A stretch of DNA of 33,051 nt from Caldisericota bacterium (GTDB lineage: Bacteria; CG03; B21-G15): the NCBI GenBank assembly GCA_003650255.1, contig QMOP01000001.1, positions 1 through 33,051 of the forward strand, in the 5' to 3' direction. The position numbers and the translations under genes are program-made. Positions 8,581 through 16,925 of the stretch are shown one piece after another. The notes under the pieces were generated by a model, which did no database searches, was not told the DNA's origin, and saw only the letters and a program-made list of their open reading frames with translations. The stretch's first letter is position 1, and each line of letters begins with the position of its first letter.

Positions 8581-10413
8581 ATGAAAAGGATTGCAGGAAT
8601 TCTTCTCTTGAATCTCTCCTTGCTTTTTGCTGAAAGAAGTTTTGATATTAATTTTTATTTAAACTATGAAACAATTTATCACAAAGTTGATGATAATTTT
8701 AAGGTTGTTGATTCAGGTATAAATAAGAATTATATTTATTCTCCTGGGGAAAAAAACGAATTTTCTTCAAGTTCAGGTTATAATATTAAAACCAATTTAT
8801 CATTTTCCCCTTTTGATAGGTTTTTTGTAAGTTCAAAAATCAGTTTTGTTCCAGAGTATGCTGACAGGTTTTGGCTTCCAGTAAATGACAGTCATCGTCT
8901 TGAATTTGAAGGTAAAGATTACAGAGTTGAAGCAACCGAAATAAAGTATATTACAAATGTGTTGAATCTCAGATACTTTAAAGGAGTTCCTCATGCCTCT
9001 TGGAGATATAAAGGTGACCTTTTCAATTTTTTTCCCGAACAGTATGAGACAGAAAGATATCTGAGAGTTTCAGGAAGGACTCCTCCGGAAGGATACGAAA
9101 TAAGTTATAGGACGAGATACAGTGATTTTCAACTTGTATATGGACCAGAGGTCATCTGGGGATATAGAGATGGAATTTACTGCAGGTACAATCTTGATTT
9201 TGGCACTTTGAATCTGAACCTATTTGCCCGTTCAGATGTTCCTGATTATGTGAAATTCTGGGATTCTGATGAAAGGATGAATTCCTACCAGATGAGTTTC
9301 TCATATAGTTTTTCTTCACAACTTAAAGGTTATTTAGGAATAATGTATAGGCCATTCCGTTTAAATGAGAGATATCAGTATTATGAGAGCGGAGTTTTGG
9401 AAGAGGATGAAATCACTACCAAAGATGCATTTGGAGTAAAGGCAGGATTCATATACAACCCATATTTTATTGTGAATGAAATAAAACTGAACTATTCATA
9501 TCTTGGTTTAGTTGCTGGAAATAAGGAAGCAATAGAGATAAGTGGATATAGACCAATAAGTAAAAGTTTGACTTTAAGTGGGATGGCTATATTTCAGAAA
9601 CCTCTTATTGGGCCACTTCCATTGATTTACGAAGGAACAGAGGATTCACCAGGACCTATTTATTCTAATCCAAGAGGAGCGGATAGTCCTTTCTGGGTTT
9701 CGTGGTACTATGATGATTGGAATAATAGAGAGGCTAATATATTTAAATTGAACCTTCTTTACGACCCAACACCTTCAACCTGGTTTTTCAGATATGAACC
9801 GAATGTTCTTGAAGAATGGAATCTTAATCCTGATGAAGATGCAAAACTTAGTTTTGCACTTGAATATAAACTATTCAAATATATGTCAGGAATGGACAGG
9901 TTTTATTACTGGGATGAAAATGGTGATATAGTGTGGGAGCCTTATGGATTAACTGGACCATGGGAACAAAAGAATTTTTTTCATCAATTTAAAATAATTA
10001 CAAGACTAAGACTTCACAGGTGCAGGATTCTTTCCTTTATTTCCCTTGGAGATTCGCTTGCTCTTGGAAGTTATGCTTATGATAACTATTCTCAGGAGAA
10101 GAATGGGCTTGTTCCTCTCATTAACTATTATGATTTTATTCTTAAAATCATAAGGGGAAGGATTGGGTTTAATATGAGATATGCTATTGACCCATGGGGA
10201 CCGGAGGAGTGGCATATGGTTTTTGGAGAGAAGATAGATAAAATTTATAGTTTTGGTTTAAATTATAGATTAAAGCCCGATTTGAATTTTGGTATTAAGT
10301 ATATTAGAGTGAAAGAGGAGGATTTTGTGGTTCCTCCGGAGATTGGTTCGTATAAAGAGTTTAGATTCTATCTTAATTACAGGTTTGGGTTAAATCTTAA
10401 ATTTGAGGAGTAG
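8581..10413 (+). CDS. Putative outer-membrane beta-barrel protein
   Basis: 610 aa from the chosen start. I start at ATG 8581 rather than the in-frame ATG at 8530 because only then does a clean signal peptide result (MKRIAGILLLNLSLLFA, then E); the upstream 17 codons also overlap the GH5 gene. The mature protein is rich in alternating aromatic/polar strands (many Tyr, Phe, Arg, Asp). It ends in strands of the form RFYLNYRFGLNLKF, as expected for a C-terminal barrel strand. I do not recognise a named family. Its place in the glycan cluster suggests an outer-membrane porin or binding protein for oligosaccharides. Only a weak AAAGG lies upstream, about 14 bp from the start. Confidence 0.72.
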   Translation: MKRIAGILLLNLSLLFAERSFDINFYLNYETIYHKVDDNFKVVDSGINKNYIYSPGEKNEFSSSSGYNIKTNLSFSPFDRFFVSSKISFVPEYADRFWLPVNDSHRLEFEGKDYRVEATEIKYITNVLNLRYFKGVPHASWRYKGDLFNFFPEQYETERYLRVSGRTPPEGYEISYRTRYSDFQLVYGPEVIWGYRDGIYCRYNLDFGTLNLNLFARSDVPDYVKFWDSDERMNSYQMSFSYSFSSQLKGYLGIMYRPFRLNERYQYYESGVLEEDEITTKDAFGVKAGFIYNPYFIVNEIKLNYSYLGLVAGNKEAIEISGYRPISKSLTLSGMAIFQKPLIGPLPLIYEGTEDSPGPIYSNPRGADSPFWVSWYYDDWNNREANIFKLNLLYDPTPSTWFFRYEPNVLEEWNLNPDEDAKLSFALEYKLFKYMSGMDRFYYWDENGDIVWEPYGLTGPWEQKNFFHQFKIITRLRLHRCRILSFISLGDSLALGSYAYDNYSQEKNGLVPLINYYDFILKIIRGRIGFNMRYAIDPWGPEEWHMVFGEKIDKIYSFGLNYRLKPDLNFGIKYIRVKEEDFVVPPEIGSYKEFRFYLNYRFGLNLKFEE

Positions 10414-10415
10414 AA

Positions 10416-11051
10416 ATGAAATATTTGTTTTTTGCTTTATTAATTCTGTCTTCTTGTGGGAAGAATATAGAGGAGAGGTTAAAGGATCCAGCAAATGATC
10501 CACTGTTTTATAAAGGAGACTATAGTGGAGTATTTATGATATATGAGGATGAATTAAAAACAGGTGGCGGAATGATGTTTTATGCTTCTCCTGATAATCA
10601 GGAACTTGATTTCTTTTATTCAGATGATGGAAATAAGGTTATAAGATATTACTGGAATGGTGGAGAAGTGTTTGATTACAATTCAGAAAGTTATCAGCAT
10701 AACTGGTGTGGTTTTGGATTGATAGTTGGCCATAGCTGGGAAGAGGCTGAAGAGGTTTCAATGGATTTTTCTGGTATTGGTTATTCTAAGTTGAAGTTTA
10801 AAGTTAAGGGTTATCTTTCTCAAAATACTGTTTTGAAAATCGAAGGACCTAAGAAAGCCGGATCATCAGAAGTTGCAGATTACATTGAACTGGATTCCAG
10901 CGACATTTCATATTCGTGGAAGGAATTTTCACTTCCTATTTCATCTTCTTCTTTAAAGGATTTCAATATTTATGTGGGGATAATCTTTGAGGCAACAGAA
11001 AAAGGGAGTGGTGGGGAGGTTTTTATTGACTCCCTGAGATTTGAAAGATAG
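10416..11051 (+). CDS. Lipoprotein with carbohydrate-binding-like beta-sandwich
   Basis: 211 aa. The signal peptide ends in an LSSC lipobox with Cys14. The mature protein is beta-rich and closes with a segment (LKFKVKGYL, WKEFSLPIS, VFIDSLRFER) typical of jelly-roll modules such as CBM11/CIA30-like domains, where the last strand reads FIDSLRF or similar. Related endings occur in the proteins at 13404, 18449, 19108 and 21921. It begins 2 bp after the barrel gene, with GAGGAG inside that gene's end as ribosome binding site. It is probably a surface or periplasmic glycan-binding lipoprotein; the function is inferred from fold and context. Confidence 0.7.
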   Translation: MKYLFFALLILSSCGKNIEERLKDPANDPLFYKGDYSGVFMIYEDELKTGGGMMFYASPDNQELDFFYSDDGNKVIRYYWNGGEVFDYNSESYQHNWCGFGLIVGHSWEEAEEVSMDFSGIGYSKLKFKVKGYLSQNTVLKIEGPKKAGSSEVADYIELDSSDISYSWKEFSLPISSSSLKDFNIYVGIIFEATEKGSGGEVFIDSLRFER

Positions 11052-12379
11052 TGCCAAGGATTTTCATTGTTGATCAGGAAGGAAAAGATTTAGGAGAATT
11101 CCTGAGAAGTAAAGGATATGATACTCTGGTGTTTTACAGAGGAAAAGAGGCTATAGAAGAAATAAAAAAAAGAAAACCTGATGTCATTATTTTGGAACTC
11201 AGATTACCTGATGGAGATGGGTTTACCTTTTTAAATGAACTTGAAAAAATTGGGATTACAATTCCGGTGATTGTCATCACATGGGTTGATAAGAAAATTG
11301 CAGGCTATACACTTTCAAAGATGGGTGCATTTGCTTACTTTAATAAGCCTGTTGATAGGGAATTGGTTTTAAAGAGAGTAGAATATATTTTAAGATTTAA
11401 GGATATATTTGAAAAGGGAAAGGTTAGTAGAGTTCCTCCATTAAAAAGTATAAGTGGTCCGTGGAAAGGGAAAATAGAGGAGATTCTTAAAGAGGTGAAA
11501 AGTATTAAAATAAATGAAATAAAAAAAGCTATTAAAGATGGCAATCCAAGACGAGCTCTTGAAATTTTACATTTTCTAAAAAGTTTTGTTGAAAAAGAAG
11601 AATTAGAGTTTTTCTACAGGTCGGTTATCTGGGAAGAACAAAAAGTTCCTTATGAAGAAGAAAGGAGAGATAATGTAACAGAATTAATTAATGAAGCATG
11701 GAAGTGCTACCTTTCTTCTGATTTTGATTCAGCACTTTCAAAAGTTAAAGAACTTCTTTTAAATGAGGAAGGAGTGGAAAGTATAAGAATAATAAACGGA
11801 ATTCTATCTAGGGAAGGTATAGAAATTGAAAAAGTGGAGGGAATGAAGGTAAAAGAGAAACCCAACTTATTTTCTTATATTTCATATTTTTCTATTTTAA
11901 CTGGGGTTTTCTTTTCAACATTTTTATTTTCTATTTTAGGAGTAATTTTTGGTTTTGTGGGTAGAGTTAAAGGTAATAAAAAGTTCGGAACCTATGGAAT
12001 GGTAATGGGGGGTTTTCTTTTTATTTCCTTTCTTTTTGGATCAAAACCCATTTCATACTATTTTAAAAAAAGGAGGATTTCTGCTGGTTTCAGTTTTTAT
12101 CTTTATCCGGACTCATTCAAATTAGGCAGAGGAAGTATAACCATAAGATATAAATTACCAAAAAAAGCAAAGGTAACAATTCTACTGCTGGATGAGGAGA
12201 AAAAATTTGTGAGGGAGATGGAGGATGGTTATTTTGAGAAAGGAGAGTATACAATTGAGTGGGATGGTTATGATGGAAGGGGTGGTTATGTTTCACCTGG
12301 TATTTACTATTTACAAACAACAATTCTAATGGATAAAGAGGTAAGGGAGAGATTCTGGAGAGTAAATGTTAAAGATTAA
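11051..12379 (+). CDS. Pseudo-receiver / membrane hairpin / FlgD-like Ig fusion protein
   Basis: 442 aa starting at GTG 11051, which shares one base with the previous stop (TAGTG). Residues 1-~115 are a CheY-like receiver. Thr77 and Lys99 (FNKP) are in place, but the phospho-acceptor position holds Glu49 (ILELRLPDGDG) instead of Asp, and the N-terminal acidic pair is Asp-Gln. Residues ~116-270 are helical and charged. Residues ~275-335 resemble a DUF4190-type two-helix membrane hairpin. Residues ~350-442 form a FlgD-like Ig domain (ITIRYKLPKKAKVTILLLD, IEWDGYDGRGGYVSPGIYY). The Glu may mimic a permanently phosphorylated state. A hairpin would leave both ends on the same side, which is odd for a FlgD-type domain usually found outside. 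Function unknown. Confidence 0.75.
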   Translation: MPRIFIVDQEGKDLGEFLRSKGYDTLVFYRGKEAIEEIKKRKPDVIILELRLPDGDGFTFLNELEKIGITIPVIVITWVDKKIAGYTLSKMGAFAYFNKPVDRELVLKRVEYILRFKDIFEKGKVSRVPPLKSISGPWKGKIEEILKEVKSIKINEIKKAIKDGNPRRALEILHFLKSFVEKEELEFFYRSVIWEEQKVPYEEERRDNVTELINEAWKCYLSSDFDSALSKVKELLLNEEGVESIRIINGILSREGIEIEKVEGMKVKEKPNLFSYISYFSILTGVFFSTFLFSILGVIFGFVGRVKGNKKFGTYGMVMGGFLFISFLFGSKPISYYFKKRRISAGFSFYLYPDSFKLGRGSITIRYKLPKKAKVTILLLDEEKKFVREMEDGYFEKGEYTIEWDGYDGRGGYVSPGIYYLQTTILMDKEVRERFWRVNVKD

Positions 12380-12917
12380 AGGGTTTACTTTAATAGAACT
12401 TATGCTTGTTGTTGCAATAATTGGAATACTTGCAATGGTGTCTATTCCCCGATATGCTGATTTAATAAGAAAGTCATGGGAAGCAAGAACAAAAGGGAAT
12501 CTTGGAATTTTAAGAAGTGCGGTAACGATTTACTATGGAGATAATGAAGGAAGGTGGCCCCAACCACGAGATCCTGATAACGGAGACAGTATTTATGGAC
12601 ATGTTGATCTTGCGAGTGTTCTTGTGGATAAATATATTGATGCAATTCCTCCTGGAAGACACTGGTGTGAGGAGATTAAAGAAAATGGAGGAACTGGAAG
12701 GTGGGGTGAGAACTGTCTTGTAAGAAGCTATCCTCCTGATCAGGAAACAGGCTGGGGATGCTGGGTTGGTTTTGTTGATGATGCGGGAACTTTAAAGGGA
12801 GAGGTTGGTTGGAGTTATTGTCCTGATACAGGAAAAGTTTATCTTCATTGCAGGGATAACTGGAGTTCAAATCCTGGAGCATATGATTTACAGGGCACAC
12901 CATACTGTGATTGGTAG
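12366..12917 (+). CDS. Type IV pilin / type II pseudopilin-like protein
   Basis: 183 aa. The class III prepilin signal is plain: a short basic leader ending in Gly6, then FTLIELMLVV, with Glu at mature position 5 and a hydrophobic helix to about residue 30. The helix continues into a GspG-like N-terminal alpha segment (RTKGNLGILRSAVTIYY), followed by a globular domain containing six Cys residues. It overlaps the pseudo-receiver gene by 14 bp. No pilus assembly ATPase, secretin or prepilin peptidase is encoded nearby, so it relies on machinery elsewhere. It may be a minor pilin or a pseudopilin-like presenter of a binding domain. Confidence 0.85.
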   Translation: MLKIKGFTLIELMLVVAIIGILAMVSIPRYADLIRKSWEARTKGNLGILRSAVTIYYGDNEGRWPQPRDPDNGDSIYGHVDLASVLVDKYIDAIPPGRHWCEEIKENGGTGRWGENCLVRSYPPDQETGWGCWVGFVDDAGTLKGEVGWSYCPDTGKVYLHCRDNWSSNPGAYDLQGTPYCDW

Positions 12918-12926
12918 GAGGTTGTC

Positions 12927-13394
12927 ATGAAAAGGTTTTCAATTGTTTTAACTTTTATTTTGACAGGTTCTCTCCTTTTCTCTGGAAATTTATCTCTGAA
13001 ATTAGGTAGGGAAACTCCTGGAGGTTCTGCTCTTAAATCTTTTATTCTTCCTGGATGGGGACAGTTTGCAAATGGTGAAAAAAAGAAGGGATATCTCTTC
13101 GGTGGTATGACAGCAACATTTTTGACTCTTTCATATTATTTTCATCAACAGGCGGATAAGAAGTATGAGGAGTATGAAAAGAGAGGTTTAAAAAATGATC
13201 CACTTTATGATGAATATAAATCCTATTTTAATACAGGAAACTTTTTTTTATACACAGCAATTATTGTATGGGGTTATAATGTTTATGATGCTTACAGAAA
13301 TGCCAAGAAAAAATTTTCTTATTTTTATGAAGAAGAGAGAGATTATTTTATTGTATTTACTCCAGATAGATTGAATTTCTATATCAGATTTTAA
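12927..13394 (+). CDS. Small membrane protein, DUF5683-like
   Basis: 155 aa with an N-terminal signal peptide (cleavage likely near LLFSG). Next comes the sequence SALKSFILPGWGQFANGEKKKGY, shortened here to its core LPGWGQ, which is the hallmark of small DUF5683-type membrane proteins. Two further hydrophobic segments lie at residues ~55-72 and ~103-118. It follows the pilin-like gene by 9 bp, with AGGAGG in between. No function is established for the family as far as I know; members often sit in envelope-related operons. Confidence 0.7.
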   Translation: MKRFSIVLTFILTGSLLFSGNLSLKLGRETPGGSALKSFILPGWGQFANGEKKKGYLFGGMTATFLTLSYYFHQQADKKYEEYEKRGLKNDPLYDEYKSYFNTGNFFLYTAIIVWGYNVYDAYRNAKKKFSYFYEEERDYFIVFTPDRLNFYIRF

Positions 13395-13403
13395 GGAGGG
13401 AGT

Positions 13404-14285
13404 ATGAGGTATTTGGTTTATTGTGTTTTGATTTTTTTGGTTTCCTCCTGTAGTAAAAAGAATAAACTTCTTGAGAATACTCTTGAGATAATAATTTCTC
13501 CATCATCAGTTTCCATTTCTACCGGAACAAGTATAGAACTTACAGCAACAGGAAAAAGTGCAAAAAGTGATAATGTTGATATTGATCCTGTGTGGTCTGT
13601 TACAAACAATCTTGGAACCTTTACACCTGATAAGGGAAAAAAGGTCATATTTACTGCTGGAAATTCTGCTGGAAGTGGTGTGATAAGAGCTACTGAAGAG
13701 GATGTTTATTCGGAAATACCGCTTACTGTTAAAGCCGGTACAGGTGGAGGAGGAACTGGAGGAGGTAGTGTTGTTTTTTATAGTGATTCTGGATTAAATT
13801 CTGATTTTGGAACTCCTGACATTTTTACTTGGGCAGAAAATAATGACATATCTGCTCAAGAGATAACAGATGGAAATGGTCCATCAGGGGATTCTTCCAG
13901 TTATCAGAGTTTTTCTTCGAATTCCTCTACTTGGTTTGGGGGTGGTATAGTTCTTAATAAAGTTAGCGGAAATGCTTCAGCTGTTGACTTATCTGCTTAT
14001 TCTTCAGGGAACTCACTTAAATTTTATATAAAACTTACTAGACAGCTTTCTGGTTCTGAACAGATTAAGGTGGAGATAGAGTATGGTTCGGGTTCAAAGT
14101 CAACATTGTATCTTTCCTCTTCCTATGGATTTGACAGCACAAGCACAAACTGGCAGGAAATAACGATACCCCTTACAGATTTTACAGGGGTGGATTTCAG
14201 TTCAATTAAGCTTCCATTTGAGATTACAGCAGAAAATATAACTTCTTCTTTAACTTTTTACTGGGATTATGTAAGATGGGAATAA
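13404..14285 (+). CDS. Lipoprotein with Big-type Ig domain and C-terminal carbohydrate-binding-like domain
   Basis: 293 aa. The signal peptide ends in VSSC with Cys16. Residues ~25-112 look like a bacterial Ig-like (Big_2) domain (ISPSSVSISTGTSIELTATG). A Gly/Thr linker at ~113-122 leads to a jelly-roll domain (~123-293) ending in LTFYWDYVRWE. That C-terminal domain is clearly related to the N-terminal domain of the protein at 21921, which closes with ATFYIDMVRW. AAGGAGG precedes the ATG. It is probably a surface-displayed glycan-binding protein, and lies 6 bp before the secreted glycosidase gene. Confidence 0.75.
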   Translation: MRYLVYCVLIFLVSSCSKKNKLLENTLEIIISPSSVSISTGTSIELTATGKSAKSDNVDIDPVWSVTNNLGTFTPDKGKKVIFTAGNSAGSGVIRATEEDVYSEIPLTVKAGTGGGGTGGGSVVFYSDSGLNSDFGTPDIFTWAENNDISAQEITDGNGPSGDSSSYQSFSSNSSTWFGGGIVLNKVSGNASAVDLSAYSSGNSLKFYIKLTRQLSGSEQIKVEIEYGSGSKSTLYLSSSYGFDSTSTNWQEITIPLTDFTGVDFSSIKLPFEITAENITSSLTFYWDYVRWE

Positions 14286-14291
14286 TAAAGA

Positions 14292-15617
14292 GTGTTTGCA
14301 ATTTTGTTTTTATTACTTCTCTCCTCTGAAAGTTTCTTAGTAAAAAATAGAGGAGTGTATCTTGGTGGAAAAACTTTTATTGTAAGAGGGATATGTTATT
14401 CACCAACTCCTGTTGGTGAGGATGTTTCTCTGGGTTATGAATGGTGGAATGACGATTATTATCTTGATGATTTACCCCTTTTAAAATCTCTTGGTTGTAA
14501 TGTGATAAGAACATACGACATGAAGGCAACCTCTTCAGATGAAGAGGTGCGGTTGGAGAAGGTTCTTGATGATTTTTATAACTATGGAATATATATAATT
14601 ATGGGATATTGGGTAAATCCGGGACAGGATTTTTCCTCTCCAACTATAAGGGATAGTTTGAAAAATGATTTCATAAATATGGTAGAAAAATGGAAAAATC
14701 ATCCAGCAGTTTTTGGATGGTGTTTTGGAAATGAAGTCTGGCCTGGCGGAAGTGGAACGGATGAGGAGAAATGGAAAAGTTGGTATTCACTTGTTGAAGA
14801 GGTTTCATCTTTAACTAAATCCATTGACCCTGACCATCCGGTGATGACAGTAAACAGTGATATATGGACGATTGGAAGAACAGAGTTGGGTTCTGATGAT
14901 TCATCCCTTCCTTCACTTGATATATGGGGAGTTAATCTATATCTTGGAGATTCATTCCAGAGTAGATTTTCGTCGTTTACTGTTCTTTCTTCAAAGCCAT
15001 TTTTAATAACTGAGTTTGGCTGTGATGCTTGGAATGGGAAAGTTGGTTCTGAAGATGAGGATTTGCAGGCCAATTATATTCAAGCACAGTGGAAGGAAAT
15101 AGAGGAGAATCTTTTTACAGAGTCTGGAGCAGTTATAGGAGGCTGTCTGTTTGAGTGGGTGGATGAGTGGTGGAAAAGTAATTCAGGAAGCCCGTCATCT
15201 CATGATACATCTAGCGATTGGACTAATGTTTATTATTCTGATCCAAGCATGAATGAGGAGTGGTGGGGAATAAGGAAGATACTCTTACCTCCATACAATT
15301 GTAGTTCTAGAGAAGCATATTTTACTCTTCAAAATTTATGGAGTAAATATGTGTTAAGTTCTGAAAAAGTTTATGTTTTTCCCAACCCTTTTTACCCGGG
15401 AAGAGGACAGAAGTTGAGTTTTGGAAATCTACCAGTTAATTCCGAAAAGATAAGAATCTTTGCTATCAGTGGAGAGTTCATTGATGAGATTTCGGTTATT
15501 AACCAGCAGGCAAACTGGTATGGAGAAAATTATTATGGAAAGCCTGCCGCATCAGGAGTTTACTTTTTTGTTGTTTATCCAGCTGGACAGAAAGGTAAAT
15601 TCGTTCTTATAAAATAA
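14292..15617 (+). CDS. Secreted clan GH-A glycosidase with C-terminal FlgD/T9SS-like sorting domain
   Basis: 441 aa from GTG 14292, giving a signal peptide (FAILFLLLLSSES). The barrel starts with KTFIVRGICYSPTPVG. The acid/base is Glu148 (FGNEVWP) and the nucleophile Glu241 (LITEFGC), with FEWVDEWWK later. This is a close relative of the catalytic part of the enzyme at 5494, without its long N-terminal region. The layout (GNEV, then TEFGC) also recalls GH72/GH2-type enzymes; the family is not assigned. Residues ~360-441 form a tail starting VFPNPFYPG and ending ASGVYFFVVYPAG...FVLIK, the pattern of FlgD-like and type IX sorting domains. It is the last gene of cluster A. No strong ribosome binding site is visible, so coupling to the upstream gene is likely. 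Confidence 0.83.
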   Translation: MFAILFLLLLSSESFLVKNRGVYLGGKTFIVRGICYSPTPVGEDVSLGYEWWNDDYYLDDLPLLKSLGCNVIRTYDMKATSSDEEVRLEKVLDDFYNYGIYIIMGYWVNPGQDFSSPTIRDSLKNDFINMVEKWKNHPAVFGWCFGNEVWPGGSGTDEEKWKSWYSLVEEVSSLTKSIDPDHPVMTVNSDIWTIGRTELGSDDSSLPSLDIWGVNLYLGDSFQSRFSSFTVLSSKPFLITEFGCDAWNGKVGSEDEDLQANYIQAQWKEIEENLFTESGAVIGGCLFEWVDEWWKSNSGSPSSHDTSSDWTNVYYSDPSMNEEWWGIRKILLPPYNCSSREAYFTLQNLWSKYVLSSEKVYVFPNPFYPGRGQKLSFGNLPVNSEKIRIFAISGEFIDEISVINQQANWYGENYYGKPAASGVYFFVVYPAGQKGKFVLIK

Positions 15618-15650
15618 CAATTTTATACATAAACAGAACAAAAATTTACA

Positions 15651-15682
15651 TTGACTTTACAGATTTTGAAAATTAATATAAT
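15651..15682 (+). promoter_or_regulatory. Sigma70-type promoter before the binding-protein/diguanylate cyclase genes
   Basis: TTGACT at 15651-15656 is followed 17 bp later by TAATAT (15674-15679). An overlapping TATAAT lies at 15677-15682, but its 20 bp spacing is less favourable. The site lies in the largest intergenic gap of region A/B (87 bp) and would start a transcript just upstream of the TTG start at 15705. No hairpin terminator is visible between 15617 and the promoter. Confidence 0.6.
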
Positions 15683-15704
15683 ATTTTAACAGGGAGCGGA
15701 GAAA

Positions 15705-16925
15705 TTGAAAAGGCGAAAAATAACTTTCCTTCTTCCTTCAATTGCCGGCTTTTATACAAAGGATGTAATAGAAGAAGAAATAAAGATTTTTAGAAGAAAA
15801 AAGCCTGATATAAGTGTAGAGGTTCACATACTTTCTTGGACCAAACTGTGGAGTATGTTGGTTGATATAATGAAAAGAAGAAAAACAATCCCCTCTCCAG
15901 ATATAATTGCTATAGGAAATACATGGCTTGGAACAGCTTTGTATTTTGAATTACTTATTGATATTTCCAAATTTACCTCGTTTTTTTCTGAGAAGGTTTT
16001 TTTGCCAAAGCTTGTTAAGAATAAAATAGTGCTTAAATATTCGGTCCCATGGATTTCAGACATAAGGGTTTTATATTATAGAAAAGATATTCTTCAAAAG
16101 ATTAATGTTGATGAGTCTGAAATTAAAACAATAGATGGGTTTGTCAAATCCTGTGAGAAGATAAAAAAAGAGATTAAGGATATTTATCCATTTGCTATTT
16201 CTGGACAGAAAGAGGAGATTTTAATCCACGATTTATTTCCCTGGCTTTATATAGCAGGTAATTTTTATAGAAGGGTGGGGAACAAAATAAGATTTTTCTC
16301 AGAAAAGGTGTATGAGGGAATGAGGTTTTATTTTGCCCTTGTCAGAGACTATTATATTCCCTATCGTTTGAAGCTGAAAGTGGCGCCTCCAGGAAATTTT
16401 TTTACAGGAGATTATGCATTTCAAGTTTCTGGTACCTATCCTAAAAAGAGTATATTCAATAAAAAACACTCTGAATACAGAGAGAATGTTGCTAAAAATT
16501 TTGGAGTTTCTTTTCTCCCTTCAACTAATGGAAAAACACCAGTTACATATATAGGAGGAATAAATCTTGTAGTTCCATATACTGCAAAAGATGTTTCCTC
16601 ATCTCTTGAATTTATAAAATTCCTTATCTCTCCAGAGTCTCAGCTTAGATGTGTTTCTTCTCTTAGCATGCTACCTGCCAGAGTTGATTGTTTTGAGAAG
16701 TTCTTTACTGAAAATGAAGGAGAGATAAAGAAGGTATTTTTGGAATCTTCAAAAAAGGGAAAGACCTTAAGTTGCGTCCCGCTTCTTGGGACAATTGAAA
16801 AGATGGTTTCATATTTTACCACTTCTATTTTTAGGTTAATGCTTGAAAGAAAATATAATGAGGAAATACTCAGAAAGAAGGTAATTCAGCTTATAGAGGA
16901 GATAGATTTTATAGAAAGATGGTAG
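15705..16925 (+). CDS. Solute-binding-protein homologue without export signal
   Basis: 406 aa from TTG 15705, with GGGAG/CGGAG just upstream. An in-frame TAA at 15687-15689 leaves no room for a longer N-terminus. The protein resembles family 1 sugar-binding proteins: KITFLLP first strand, SPDIIAIGNTWLG, DIRVLYYRKDILQK, YAFQVSGTYP, a YIGGINLVVP segment, and SLEFIKFLISPES near the C-terminus. There is no signal peptide or lipobox, so unlike transporter SBPs it should stay in the cytosol. It overlaps the diguanylate cyclase gene by 7 bp. I infer a ligand sensor that may act on the cyclase. Non-classical export cannot be excluded. Confidence 0.78.
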   Translation: MKRRKITFLLPSIAGFYTKDVIEEEIKIFRRKKPDISVEVHILSWTKLWSMLVDIMKRRKTIPSPDIIAIGNTWLGTALYFELLIDISKFTSFFSEKVFLPKLVKNKIVLKYSVPWISDIRVLYYRKDILQKINVDESEIKTIDGFVKSCEKIKKEIKDIYPFAISGQKEEILIHDLFPWLYIAGNFYRRVGNKIRFFSEKVYEGMRFYFALVRDYYIPYRLKLKVAPPGNFFTGDYAFQVSGTYPKKSIFNKKHSEYRENVAKNFGVSFLPSTNGKTPVTYIGGINLVVPYTAKDVSSSLEFIKFLISPESQLRCVSSLSMLPARVDCFEKFFTENEGEIKKVFLESSKKGKTLSCVPLLGTIEKMVSYFTTSIFRLMLERKYNEEILRKKVIQLIEEIDFIERW

